64,000 nt of DNA. It comes from Tubiluchus corallicola. Lineage: Eukaryota > Priapulida > Priapulimorpha > Priapulimorphida > Tubiluchidae. A program made the translations under genes and the position numbers. Location: contig JAQGDQ010000473.1 of assembly GCA_030141605.1 (NCBI GenBank), positions 25,053 through 89,052 of the forward strand, read 5' to 3'. Position 1 is the first letter of the stretch. Each line of letters begins with the position of its first letter. A model generated the notes under the pieces. That model saw only the letters and a list, made by a program, of their open reading frames with translations. It was not told the DNA's origin and did no database searches. Shown one piece after another: positions 20,885 to 63,336 of the stretch.

Positions 20885-23314
20885 TTACAATTCATCATGA
20901 TCTCTTTCCATGTCCTCCAATGTGTAATCTGTTAGAGATTCATCTATGACTTCATCTAGTTCTTCAACTTCATTTGTATAGGATTCATCTAGAAAATCTT
21001 CATCATCACGAGCTTTACGTCCGGCTTCTTCTTCTAATTCTACGAAGTCTACACGTCGAACCTTCGGCAGCCAGGTATTTTCACCCAGCGACGTCCATGC
21101 TTCAATGTTTCCTTTCATAACGTCTATTATCCAAGAACTGATCACTTGCGATTCCAGTCTGGTATCCTTGAATTTGAAAATTTTGCCAGTTGTTTTTTGA
21201 ACAAGAAACACCACTGGAATTGAAGCTTCCTTATCATAGTGGTACAGTATTTCCGATGATAATTGGTAGTTTTCCTGTACGTCTATCCAGGCAAAAAGAA
21301 TCTCTGGAAACTGTTTCGACAATGCTACTTTACCAAAGGCATCTCTGTAATTTGCTGGCCTGGAATTGGAATCGAATAAAATCAGTAGCGCCTTTTTCTG
21401 ACCTACCAACTCGGGGTAATTTTTTGAGTTCAGCTGAGGAAATATGTCTTGCTTATTTACGTTGACAAACTCGACGAGTTCTTCCACAGATTTTACATCA
21501 GATGTTCCCACAAAAGGCTGATAAACGTCGTTCTTTTTAAACAGAACATAACTTGGATAAGGCAAGTCATACGTTAAAGATAATTCTTTGCCAATCTCTG
21601 GATCAATATTCAAGCCCATTATGATTTTACCACGTAACTCATTTGAAGCCTTTTTAAATAAACTAATTTGTTCCTCGTTGCATAGGAGACCCAATAATGC
21701 AATGTGTGAATCTGATTGTTGAAATATAGGCAGATTCATAGAAACAAATTTTTCTGTATCCAATTTATTCACCAAATTTACAGGTTCGCCTTGTTTAGCG
21801 AGAAATGCTGTATGAATGATTGTACCGCTATCGAGCATTCCCTTGTATGTTTGATGATAATCTGGATAAGCATTTATAGTAACTACTGGATATTCAAAAA
21901 CCAATTCTCTTTGGCAAACGTATGTCCATTCTCCACAGTTAACTTTTGTTAATGTAAGTTCTTTCCAACGTTCTTTTTTACAAGCATCTTCTAGCTTGTT
22001 TAACAAGTATTTACTCACATGGTCCCAGGGTTGATAAAACACAGTTACTATTACTTCATTCTCACCTGCAATGAGTGGAAATGTTTTGTCAGTTTGATCA
22101 AGTATGCACTGAGCTTCTCCGGCAAGAAGGGGTTGTTTTACTCTGTAAGCTGCAGCAAACACTGCATCTGCACTTTCAGTATCATCATAAATGATGTCAC
22201 CGGCACTGGATGAAACGTCAGGAATCGATATTTGTGACAAATTTTTCTTCTGGAACCACTCTAACCTGCTGCGTACCAAATTAAGAATTACTTTTTCATT
22301 AGGTTCCCACTCAGCAAACTCAATTGACTCGTCTCGCAGCTGTATGCCCATTACAGGGTGACTTTTAACATCTGTGCCAAATCCCAACTCATTCCAGTCA
22401 TCAAAACTCATGGCACTTGCATTCACTAAAACAACTTGTATTAATCCCTTGAACGCATCAATTAACATTTTCGCTGTACCGTTTAGCTCGGTGTACCAAT
22501 CTGTATAAATTAAGTAGACCATATGTATGTTCGCATAGGCCCTGAATGGCATCATTGGTGGGACATAAATAACAGGCTGTATTTCAAGACTATCAAAAAA
22601 TATCGATAAAGAATGAAGATTTATTTCATCATAGATAGGAGTAACACGGCAGTTGCTCATTTCGCACTGAAGATACCAAACACAGGCAGTAAAGCTAACA
22701 TCACAATTTTGTAGGTCTCTCACTACCTCCAAATCTGTGGCTATTGCAAATTGATATTTTTTTCTAGAGCTATCAGCAAATGCCACTTGTAAAAAACTTT
22801 TGTGCGCAATTGTACCTAACTCAGTCGCGTATAAGAGAAACATATCTTTTCTATTCCTAACTTTGTTCTCGAGGTTCCATCGAGCAACATTGTCGTGGAG
22901 TATTGGAACTTCCCGAATCAACCGCAACTGAAGAGCATTAGCAACAACAGAGTCTACATCAAACATGGTATCCACGGAAAATTTTACATTATCCCATCCC
23001 GATTTCAAAACATACACATAATCCTGTACATCTTGCTCCTCACAATACGGCAAAACATAGTGTTCTTTGCAATTTAGTTGGCCAAACTGCATCTGGTACG
23101 CGTCTAAAATAAGTGCAGATTCCTCAAAGACATTCATTATAGATGTTATTTCAGGAGTTACATCTTGATAAAAATAAACCAAGGCTGCATTACGTCTATT
23201 TGCAAAACCATCAAATTCGCTGGCATTAAGTTGTATTAAATAAGAGGACGTACCGATTTCACAGAAAAAAAGATTAAAAATTATTGACAGAAATATGAAA
23301 CAGTAAGCTGCCAT
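20885..23314 (-). CDS. TXNDC16: TXNDC16/ERp90-like ER thioredoxin-fold protein, single exon
   Basis: One uninterrupted frame reaches back to an ATG at 23359 (824 codons). I prefer the ATG at 23314, because it has strong context (AAGATGGC) and opens directly into a hydrophobic signal peptide (MAAYCFIFLSIIFNLFF), giving about 809 residues. Several thioredoxin-like folds follow: roughly 20-130, a central one around VTVFYQPWDHVSKYLL, and one around KALLILFDSNSR near 650. The central fold has no CxxC at the expected place, so redox activity is doubtful, as for much of this family. A long acidic tail ends in HDEL, an ER-retrieval signal. The length fits TXNDC16. The absence of introns among intron-rich neighbours is odd. 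The family call rests on overall layout. Confidence 0.8.
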   Translation of the reverse strand: MAAYCFIFLSIIFNLFFCEIGTSSYLIQLNASEFDGFANRRNAALVYFYQDVTPEITSIMNVFEESALILDAYQMQFGQLNCKEHYVLPYCEEQDVQDYVYVLKSGWDNVKFSVDTMFDVDSVVANALQLRLIREVPILHDNVARWNLENKVRNRKDMFLLYATELGTIAHKSFLQVAFADSSRKKYQFAIATDLEVVRDLQNCDVSFTACVWYLQCEMSNCRVTPIYDEINLHSLSIFFDSLEIQPVIYVPPMMPFRAYANIHMVYLIYTDWYTELNGTAKMLIDAFKGLIQVVLVNASAMSFDDWNELGFGTDVKSHPVMGIQLRDESIEFAEWEPNEKVILNLVRSRLEWFQKKNLSQISIPDVSSSAGDIIYDDTESADAVFAAAYRVKQPLLAGEAQCILDQTDKTFPLIAGENEVIVTVFYQPWDHVSKYLLNKLEDACKKERWKELTLTKVNCGEWTYVCQRELVFEYPVVTINAYPDYHQTYKGMLDSGTIIHTAFLAKQGEPVNLVNKLDTEKFVSMNLPIFQQSDSHIALLGLLCNEEQISLFKKASNELRGKIIMGLNIDPEIGKELSLTYDLPYPSYVLFKKNDVYQPFVGTSDVKSVEELVEFVNVNKQDIFPQLNSKNYPELVGQKKALLILFDSNSRPANYRDAFGKVALSKQFPEILFAWIDVQENYQLSSEILYHYDKEASIPVVFLVQKTTGKIFKFKDTRLESQVISSWIIDVMKGNIEAWTSLGENTWLPKVRRVDFVELEEEAGRKARDDEDFLDESYTNEVEELDEVIDESLTDYTLEDMERDHDEL

Positions 23315-23359
23315 CTTTTCGGCAGAAAAACTTGGCCTTCTAATTCGTATACGGCGCAT

Positions 23360-37451
<14,092 letters not shown>

Positions 37452-38685
37452 TGCTATTAATTACCGGTTATGTTAATCATCAGATATCTTTAGTTCATGG
37501 TTCATAAGATTCCTAGTGTCATCAGTACGTGTTTGATATGTTAATGTAATTATGAAAAACAGAAGAGAAAGTTTTGAAAAGACAGCTGGTTTTTTGTGTT
37601 CTTGTTACCACAGTTGTACAAAAACCACATCGTGTTTAGCTCCTGCTTCTACGTTGATTGTAAACAGTTTATGTGATTTTGCTGACTTTAAGTAAAGACT
37701 TTGAGAACTTTTGTTTTGCTTTGTATGGAACTTGCATTGCCCGGAGGTGCATTAGTTGACTAGTATGAGAAAATTCAAGTTCTTTAAAATGGTTGCCATT
37801 CATGTTGAACTAGATCACATGCTGGTCTGGATGCATTTTAAATATGTCATTTTACTTTCAAATCAAAATAAAAAGTGGTTACTCTTTGCTTGTTTATTTT
37901 GCTGGATACATAAAAACGATCTTTTGGGTACTTCCACAAAACGTAACTGAGTAATTCACTCAACACTGAAAAGTGTCTCTACTTGTCATAAAATTCCTCA
38001 TATCCGTTTGACCAAGTACACGGCTGATCAGCAGACACATATGAAGTACACAGTTTCTCAATAGACATTGATCAAGTACACCGTTTTTTTTTTAGCAAAC
38101 AACAACAAAGATTTATTATATAACTATAATAACAAACTACATTCTTCAATAACTACCTTTCCTTCATAAACAAAGACCGGGTTTGGTGTGTAAACTAGCT
38201 ATATCACCTAGATGTACAAAAACCGGGTTTGGTGTGTAAACTAGCTATATCACCTAGATGTACAAAAACCGGGTTTGGTGTGTAAACTAGCTATATCACA
38301 TAGATGTAATGTTGTGCACATTCCATTACAAAATAAAGAAACACAGGAACTAGTTTTCCGAAAACAAAATTTGAGCAAACGAAAAACAAGAAACATCCCT
38401 TTCACATGAGAGTGAACAGACTTACGTGACTACTAACAAAAATTACTAATATTGTGCAAATATGACAGTATAAATCTGCATTGAAAGCTTTGCACTACAG
38501 TCCTCAGTGAGTCAACATCTGTAGACTAATGTCAGTACATTCATTATTAACTAGCAAACTACACAGAAGTGATGAATACGATTGTCATTACTTTTTACTT
38601 TTTATCAAAACACAAACTACTTGGCACAATAGGTAAATTTGTAGTTTACTGAGGAAGCAGCTAAGAAGTCACTTGATGCGCACGT
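37452..38685. other. Intergenic, convergent 3' ends of ATP5F1B and GPI
   Basis: The spacer holds a candidate AATAAA for ATP5F1B at 37867-37872 and a 44-bp tandem repeat of three units at about 38178-38305 (AACCGGGTTTGGTGTGTAAA). No gene is visible. Confidence 0.6.
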
Positions 38686-55134
<16,449 letters not shown>

Positions 55135-55989
55135 CTACAAAATAACAGGAAAGAATTTTTCCCGGTTTACTCGGCAGTTGTATGCTACAAAATAACAGGA
55201 AAGAAGAATTTTTCCCGGTTTACTCGGCAGTTGTATGCTACAAAATAACAGGAAAGAAGAATTTTTCCCGGTTTACTCGGCAGTTGTATGCTACAAAATA
55301 ACAGGAAAGAAGAATTTTTCCCGGTTTACTCGGCAGTTGTATGCTACAAAACAACAGGAAAGAAGAATTTTTCCCGGTTGACTCGGCAGTTGTATGCTAC
55401 AAAATAACGGGAAAGAAGAATTTTTCCAGGTTTACTCGGCAGTTGTATGCTACAAAATAACGGGAAAGAAGAATTTTTCCCGGTTTACTCGGCAGTTGTA
55501 TGCTACAAAATAACAGGAAAGAAGAATTTTTCCCGGTTTACTCGGCAGTTGTATGCTACAAAATAACAGGAAAGAAGAATTTTTCCCGGTTTACTCGGCA
55601 GTTGTATGCTACAAAATAACAGGAAAGAAGAATTTTTCCCGGTTTACTCGGCAGTTGTATGCTACAAAATAACAGGAAAGAAGAATTTTTCCTGGTTTAC
55701 TCGGCAATTGTATGCTACAAAATAACAGGAAAGAAGAATTTTTCCCGGTTTACTCGGCAGTTGTATGCTACAAAATAACAGAATAACAAAATAACTGAAT
55801 CCGCGACATTGCATTCAGTAAGCCAACAGATCGTCTTGTTCTGCACTGGCCATTAAACCTATGAGTCCAGTGTGTTGATCACGTCATGCTATTTGGAAGC
55901 AGATGTTACATGAAAACTGTTTAAAATCTTGTTACCCTCTAACAAACATTAAAAACAATAACTAAAGTTATGAATGGTTTTCTTATAAT

Positions 55990-56200
55990 TAACAAAAAAA
56001 CACGGTGGAACACTGAAACTTAATCGTCACAAGACTGTCAGAGAGTTCAACTCTGCCGCTAAGCATTTTGTTTAGTATTGCTATCTGTTTTATACTGGCT
56101 CCTACAACCTGCGCCAACCTACCTAGAGGTGCCCAGGTTGTAATTTTACACACGGTTAACCTGAAATCATTTATATCTGCTAACACGGGCTTCAATCTGA
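55990..56200 (-). repeat. Dispersed repeat, inverse partner of 44180-44320
   Basis: The minus strand has a 68-codon frame containing LADINDFRLTVCKITTW. Its match at 44180 has no open frame. Unclassified. Confidence 0.5.
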
Positions 56201-57700
56201 AGTCCTAAGCTTCATTGTCACCTCTGTACAGGTGACCATATGGCATGACGCTCGCGATCCTATAAGCAACATCATATGATCCGCCTAACCTCGTTATGTT
56301 TTTTCCTTTTTTTAATATTCATGTGCTTATTTGGGTGCGTTATATACGTGATAACTTAATACTCACAGCGTCCATGAAAAATTAGTGAATTGTGCTTTAT
56401 TTGATAGTTATGTGATAATCGGTGATAGTCAATTATGCATTTGATTGTCCATCTGTGCTTTGCCTATTGTGATAAGTCTAATTTAAGATATGCTCTGGTA
56501 GTTATCGAGTAAGAATGTACATGCGGCCAAAGACAGTAAGCATATTTTTGTGTGGCCATTTTTTAATTAAATAGTTGTGCATTTTTCAAACTCGCAAAGT
56601 CGTAAACTAAAATAGTATTTTATTATCAGCAAAACGTTTTAATCAACAAATCCATAAACATAAGCGGTATGCATTTCTTTCGACAAAAAACAAATTAGAC
56701 TACGTTTCCACAAATGAATTATGAATTTTTCCACAGCAACTCAAACATACATATAAATTGATATAACATTGAAAAGAAACTATGCGAGTTACTGTGAGGA
56801 GAAGGAAGGAGCATTGAGCTTTCGAGTCCTCCTCCAGATAAGTGAAACAATTGACAATTAACATTACATTTTCATCAGTTATAGCACACATTAGAACAAA
56901 ATAAGTTTTGTTAGTAACTTAAGATCAGGATGAGTAAAATTGTGAGTTAATTATACCGTTGTGGTAGGTAATTCTTTGATGCTTTTTTAAATTGATAGAG
57001 ATTAAGAGTTTTCATTTCACGCAGAATGAAATAATAATTCATAATTTTATCAATAATTAATCCAGAATGAGCATCTTTCAAGAGACGTAACTGCCAAACT
57101 TCAGATTTTATAAGAAGCAACAAACAAGAGGTAATTTGTTGAAAGATGTGCAAGCTTGTTGTTCTGGATACCTGTTACGTTGAAACATTGGTACTTTAAC
57201 AGCACAAATTACCATATTGCCTTTCGAACAAGGGGCAAAATTAATTAACTAGATTAATGAATTACGTGGCAAATTCAACTGAGAATTACTGTACTTATTT
57301 ACGTATGAAAAGTCAAGTAACAACAACAGCTTAATTCTGTTTCATTACAAGACGTCCATGTAATCATAGCTGCTGTATTAGTTTATGCTTTGGCTAAGCA
57401 CTCAAATTTTCTTAAGTAAATAAAACCTTCTGTTGATTACAAATGTATAATCTAGAGTGAATCTCTCGAACTATTACCGAGATTAACTACATACAAGCGT
57501 ACAGTATTTTGCAACAACTTTTATTCCTTTTGCCCACTATTCCTATTATTTACATGATAATTTATTTTTGACTGTCTAAGAATTATGATAGTGTTATAAA
57601 GTATATTTCAGTTGTCATTGTTCTTATATTTCAGTTCTTGTTTAGTTTTTTTTATTATGCACTTATTATTACTGTGTATGAATTGTACTAACACGTTATA
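56200..57700. other. Unannotated AT-rich DNA
   Basis: I see no gene here. A minus-strand frame at 56947-57153 is weakly LINE-RT-like. I looked here for the missing first exon of GPI and did not find it. Confidence 0.4.
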
Positions 57701-57895
57701 AGCAGTACTGACACTAATACACTGTAGCATAGCGCTTATAAAAATGTTCATCACTAACCAAAGGGCAGCTGACTAGATGACCAATTGGTCGTTCGCTGCC
57801 CTTTCTTCACATTTTTGTTTCCAAATTAATTGTATTATAACTGTGCGTGTGTTAAAAGATAAATAAAAAGATTATTATTATTATTATAAAAAAAA
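57700..57895 (+). mobile_element. LINE 3' tail with hairpin and (ATT)n end
   Basis: The hairpin GGGCAGC (57763-57769)/GCTGCCC (57795-57801) encloses the palindrome GACCAATTGGTC. An AATAAAAAG and (ATT)n tail follow. The layout is the same as the 3' end of the intact LINE at 1-4880, although the sequence differs, so this is a related family. Confidence 0.65.
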
Positions 57896-60065
57896 CTCAA
57901 AGATGTCTCTAGAATTATGTTCAGCAAATTACAGACATTGTGGAATAAGCACAGCATACGTAACTTATAGTTTCAACAATAACAACAACAACATTTTGCA
58001 GACAGGCAGGCGGCCATGAAAACCTTCAGCTACTGCATTTGAAGTCTGGAAGAGAGCTACATGTCAATTTGCTTGTGTAAACGAAAAAAAAACTGCTGAT
58101 TCATTGTCGACACTTCTTATGAACGAGGGAGGTTGCCTGGCCACGCGAATTTATTTATGGCCATGAAAATCATTTTGATCACGAAAGAGACCAGATTTTG
58201 GGCCAAAAGACATGAAATTTTCTCGGTTTTTACTGTTTAAAAATTCGAATAATTTTGTTAAGATTAATCCTTCTAGATAGGAAACAATGTAGCAAAACTC
58301 AATGTTATTAAAACCCAGGTGTTTAGGTTAGGAATATTTTAACTTAACAGTAGTTTTACATGTATATTATCGCTTTGAAGTAACTTCAATGTACGAAGAA
58401 GTACAGGCGATAAACCTTTCAAACATATAGCACAATATGCTCTTCATTGTTTCACGCTCCCAAGGAGAAATGCAATTTGGGAAGGAATTTATTTTTTTGC
58501 ATCTGTATTTTGCAATAATTTATTTTTTATCTAATGAATTTTAAATTTTGATGAGCTTATTAAACTTAATGTGTAAAAATTACCAAAATTTAATTTATTT
58601 CAATAATGGTATTTCATTTGAGGGGGACACTGTTCCATGGTATGCAAATTTTTAACAGTCCTGCTTTATTCAACCTTAAATAGATAATTTGTTTAATTCA
58701 GTTTTAATATTAGGATGGCTGCAGCACGAAGCACTTCAAAGAAGTTAGCCTGTTCACACTGAATTAGTTTACTGAAACACCAGTTGGCACATGGCTGTAC
58801 TTGGGTGACCAACTCAACATTTTCTCATTGAATATAAACATCAATGGAAAATACCTTGTTGGGAATGAATCTGGTAATATGTGAAGTGAAATGAAAATAA
58901 GAAAATTCACCTCCCTTTAACAATAACATCGATTTCGCAGTACTTGTTGTTATCCATCCTCAGCGGTATAAAAGTTGCTTTACGTTTGATTATACTATCT
59001 TGACATTGTATAGAAAACAAGTAAAAAAACCAAACGTTTCTAATTCTGAGAACACTGATTAGCTAACGACTCCACCCTTTCTTGTTAAAATAGACCCTTG
59101 TAATACATCAAACGACGTCTATTTGTACATAAAAATCTGTTCAATTAAGTTTCCGACACTAAATTATAGTGTTTCAATAGGAACAATGACTGTGTGGTAT
59201 GATTTCGACTACTAATGGATTCTGTATGTGGCTGAAAAAGACAAATGGAAAGAGGACTAAAGAGAGAAGCAGATGGAAAGAGGACAGAGCATCCATGTGG
59301 GATGAGTAATGTATGGCAGGCAAGCTGGCATGTGTGTAGGCATGCATACATGCTGCCAGGCACTAATCAATACTTCGCATTCTGAACTAGTTTATAATTA
59401 AGTGAACTAATTACAGCTGTTGTGTATCACGTTTAGCCATTTAGTGTGCTTTTTATTTATTTTTCTAGAGTTCTGTGCAGATTTTTTTCTAAAAAAAGGC
59501 TGCAGAAAAGGGACCTCTTGTGCCTTTTTGCACGTGTAGCCACAGGTGTGTTTGTACATTGTTTAAGTATTCAGGTGAGTCATCTGCATGGCATCATGAC
59601 TCATATGAGAGACTGCATCAAGGATGAATTTTTTGGTGCAAGAGCATCAAGAAGCATGAGGTATTTATCTGATTCTAAAAAAGAAAAAATGCTGTCATTG
59701 TTAATGCTGTCATTGTATTCCTGGTTCATTGCGTATTTGGAAAAAGGGTACGATTAAGAAAATGCGCCACTCAAAAACTTATTTAACTTAACAACGTGAG
59801 TGATGTAAAGTGTCAACACTTGTTGAATGCTGCACATTTTCTTGAAGATGAAATGTATGACAAAGTAGCGAACCTTGGAAAGTCCTCACCAGCGATTTGA
59901 TCACTGACAAACCATTAGATGAGAAATGGACAATGTTTTTTTCTGGGTGTAAAGCACCAAATTTCTTCTGCATAGTTGCAAGGATACTAGCCATTGCCGT
60001 GAGCAGTGCATTTGTAGATAGAACAATCTCACTAATTAATAACCAATCAGCATAAAATAACCAAG
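57896..60065. other. Unannotated region upstream of the P-type transposase relic
   Basis: Plus-strand frames near 59446-59757 (with the segment DEFFGARASRSMRYLSD) look partly coding but match no family I know. They could be further exons of the transposon at 60066 or of another element. Nothing else stands out. Confidence 0.35.
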
Positions 60066-60910
60066 AGGTCACAACTGCAAGCAATTATTGAAAGAGTTAA
60101 AATTGCAAGCTTGTGTGTAAAAAATGAACTTCTTAGAGCAATAGAATCCTTGCATGGAAAAATATGTTTGGGAGAATCCTTGACTTGTGTGGTCCTGCAG
60201 CAACTTGAGTTAAGTGTTGTTATAAAAGGCACAGGAAGATGTGATGATGCACAGACAATGGTAGTTGCACTGACATTATATTTAAATAGTCGATGTGCAT
60301 ATTCAGAACTTCATAAATATTTAGCTCTGCCTCACCCAAAAATCTTAACCAACAATACTACTAGACTCTCAGATGTTGGGTCAAAGGTAGAAGTGGAGAG
60401 AGTTCTCCTCTATTTTTTGGGACATCAGGTAAAAACTCAAAAAAACTTAACTTTTTGCTTGAAAGATATTTCAGTAAATGTATTTTTTTGGCCCACACAG
60501 TATCTAATATTAGAAACCACTGACCAAGATAAAATTGATACATTTATATGTTCATCCTAATACTGTACGTGGAACTATTTTTTTTACAACTGTAAAACAC
60601 ATATTAAAGATTCCATAAAGTCAATAACTTTATTTTAGTGCTGCGATTTTCATTTTTCATTCAAAATGCTGTTTGCTGTTTGATGAAGTCTATTTGAAGA
60701 CTAACCTTCGTTTCCGCGGAAGTCACGTTGTTGGACATGCAGCTGATAATACAGAGGAATTAGCAAAAACCGTTGATGGCTAGAAAGTCGAATGCTCTGC
60801 GCTTTGTTTCACTATTCAAAGTAAATGCACTTGAATTGTATACAAATTTACTTCAAGTTTTGAAAATAATTAAAAGTGTGGGAGGACATTGTGTAGCTAT
60901 AATGTCTGAT
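60066..60910 (+). pseudogene. P-element/THAP9-type transposase relic
   Basis: The first block (about 60066-60430) reads LHGKICLGESLTCVVLQQLE, then RCDDAQTMVVALTLYLNSR and a YSELHKYLALPHPK motif typical of P-type transposases. After a break, 60663-60778 gives LLFDEVYLKTNLRFRGSHVV with a catalytic-type DE, and 60820-60910 gives IIKSVGGHCVAIMSD. Frameshifts and a stop at 60779-60781 disable it. The THAP zinc finger and the C-terminus were not found. Confidence 0.6.
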
Positions 60911-61030
60911 AAATCAGTCTTGTGGTGGTCTGGCTTTCCCATAGCCATCCCTGTAGTGTCATTTTTTGTAAGTTTTACCCTATTTAAGTTTGGAACTGCC
61001 ACACGCCACACAACACATCAATAAGTGAAA

Positions 61031-62830
61031 CGGAACAATTAATGATATTAGTTTTAATTATGTATGTAAATAATTTTGAGTGCAGATGACCATAATCTGC
61101 ATCGTGTTCAAGCCCAACCGGTTAGCAGAAAAAGTTGTTTTTGTGCTAAGAGATATCTCAACCCAAATGGATTTTGGAATTGCAACAGTTTTGTTTAGCC
61201 AGTCACGTATCTTTTTTCAGGATCTGAATTCTGATTGAAGACTACGAGTGGCTTCCTTTCAAATCAGAAATACTGTCAAAATACCTGTGCTGAATGACCT
61301 GTGATATGACTTTATTCGTCATTCTAACGTCTTGACCTTGTTCTGCACAGACGTGCATATTTGTCGTGGGGTGCTGGCCTGGCAGACATCTTGAAATTGA
61401 TGAGAAGTAATATTTTTGCAGAAGTTTCGTACAGACGAACCAAAGTAGTTTTACCATAAACTCATCACCATAAACATATACACTGTGTTTGGGACAAGTT
61501 GGAGTCCACTAAATTCAAATTGCGGATGGTTACTGAAAGGCTCCTACTTACGAGCATCGAGTTGTCCTGTAATCAGCTCGTCAACGTACGTGAATAGGTT
61601 TTATGGTTGAGAATGGCAGAACAAATCATTCTACATCAAAGGTTAAATGGTCCCAGGATTTGGGAGGTCAAAGTCTAGCCATAGTGCAGACCGGAGTTAG
61701 CTAGAGTGGAGAAATTCTACCCACAGCAGAGACAGTGGTTAATCAAGTGGAGCCAAAATAGAAATCTGATTTTGAAAATATTCTATTTTATTTTATGATG
61801 AAATGACTTTGGAAAATTGGCTGTTATTTAAGCACGACCCCTTATACTGATTTGCTCTACATATATTATCAAGAAAAGGTTTGTTTTTTCTAATATGACG
61901 TTGATATCTGCTTATCCTGGGTTAGCTGCGGCATGTGGTTGATAGAACATGTACATAATCATGCAAACCAAAATTATGATCAAAATAAACACAGGACCAA
62001 AACAAAATTGTCAATGCCATGCTTTTATTAGTGTCACCTAGATAACAATGGGAAGAGTTATCCCAGCACTGAAATCTTATCAAGGAATTCCGGTGTAAAG
62101 GAAGAGGTCGACATTCAAAATCCAAAGGAGCAAGAAAGAGAGGTCACCAAGAACAGGAGACAAAGAAAAGCACAATCCCTCAACAAGCCCAATCAACAAT
62201 GAAAGAAGCCCAACTAGTGAATCTCTTGGAGGAGAGGAGCTTGAGAAGATATGCATAAGTCTGCCATGTGTCAATTAGAAGTTCATCTAACTCTACAAGA
62301 GAAAATGAGAAATCCAAAAAGTCCCACGATCCTGTAAAATGAGTGAGCGATTGAATGTTCCCATTATTCCTTAATAAATCCAATACTCTTTTCCAGTAAT
62401 CATCCACTACTCCAATTTTTGCAATAGGCAAACACTTCCGTGGAACAATTGCTGGTATTTTTCAACAGTTGTGTAATCCAATTTAATAGTAAACATAAAC
62501 TTACAATGTAAAATTTGCAATGAAATTGTGAATTATATGAGAGTGCAGAATAGTAGAAACTATCAGCAAGCTTAGAAAAGTTTGTAGAAAAAGCATCTTT
62601 TGTAAAGTAAGTTTGTGCTGCCAGGTTAGAGAAGCATAAGTCAGATGGCCTAACTGCAAACTGACTAAATAAAAGTGTCAGAGTGCAGATAGCCTAGACT
62701 CATGGACATTCTGACAAAGGTTACCAAAAGATGTAATTCATTATTGAAGTTGTACATCGTAGTACTACATAAGTACTAGTATTTTGTTTAGTTTCTCTAC
62801 ATGCTGAGCTGCAAACAAATGTGGAAATGA
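61031..62830. other. Unannotated region
   Basis: There are only short frames on both strands, none recognised. GC content is slightly higher near 62080-62230. Nothing can be supported as a gene. Confidence 0.4.
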
Positions 62831-62837
62831 CAGAAAA

Positions 62838-63238
62838 ATGGAGGTGGCTACATATCCAAATGTAAGCAAATTTTGCACGAATAGCAATGCGAAACTCAGC
62901 ACTTTGGAAAGAAGAACTTCTCATACTAACTTTGCTTACGTTGATTCTAAAGAAGAACTTTTTGAAGAATGGCAAGAACGACTGAATCTAGGAAAGGTAA
63001 TACAGAGGTTTACAGTGGTTACTTATGCTTTTATGTAAAAGTGCCCCCAGCTGCAACAATACATTTATTAGCTCCTACTGGTGTGACTGAGTTTAACATT
63101 GGTGGAGATACGATATATTCTAGTTTGCAGATTTCTAAAGGAAATATAAATGCACTTAGTCCTGATGCATTAAATACGTTACTTGCTCAAAATGGCTGCC
63201 ATTATTGGTTGGAAATAATATTCACAAAAACGTGTTAG
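62838..63238 (+). pseudogene. PIF1/Helitron-type helicase fragment
   Basis: Two overlapping frames (62838-63038, then 62969-63238) carry LLAPTGVTEFNIGGDTIYSS followed by LSPDALNTLLAQ. The APTG.A.FNIGG.T.HS pattern is the motif Ia region of PIF1-like helicases, which are carried by Helitrons and other elements. No P-loop is visible upstream, and the frame ends about 45 bases before the viral sequence. Confidence 0.6.
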
Positions 63239-63282
63239 CTTTCTACGTATAAACAGAGGTAGATATGTGTAGAAAACTAATC

Positions 63283-63293
63283 ACACAAAGACG
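63283..63293 (+). promoter_or_regulatory. Viral segment terminal motif ACACAAAGACG
   Basis: Phlebovirus-type genome segments end in the conserved ACACAAAG and its complement, which form the polymerase promoter. Here the motif sits 54 bases before the nucleoprotein ATG in the mRNA sense, as in the natural leader. The inserted copy thus reached the very end of the viral template. Confidence 0.75.
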
Positions 63294-63336
63294 CTCATTA
63301 ACATTTTGAAACAAAGGAATAGGATATTGATAAGTC

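Noticed and set aside
56150..56200. First exon of GPI (AATGATTTCAG followed by GTTAAC on the minus strand)
   Set aside because: The ending would fit the phase, but the sequence belongs to a dispersed repeat also present at 44180-44320 and upstream codons do not resemble the GPI N-terminus.
59788..60084. 98-codon minus-strand frame as part of the P-type element
   Set aside because: It is opposite to the transposase frame and shares no motif with that family; cause of the open frame unknown.
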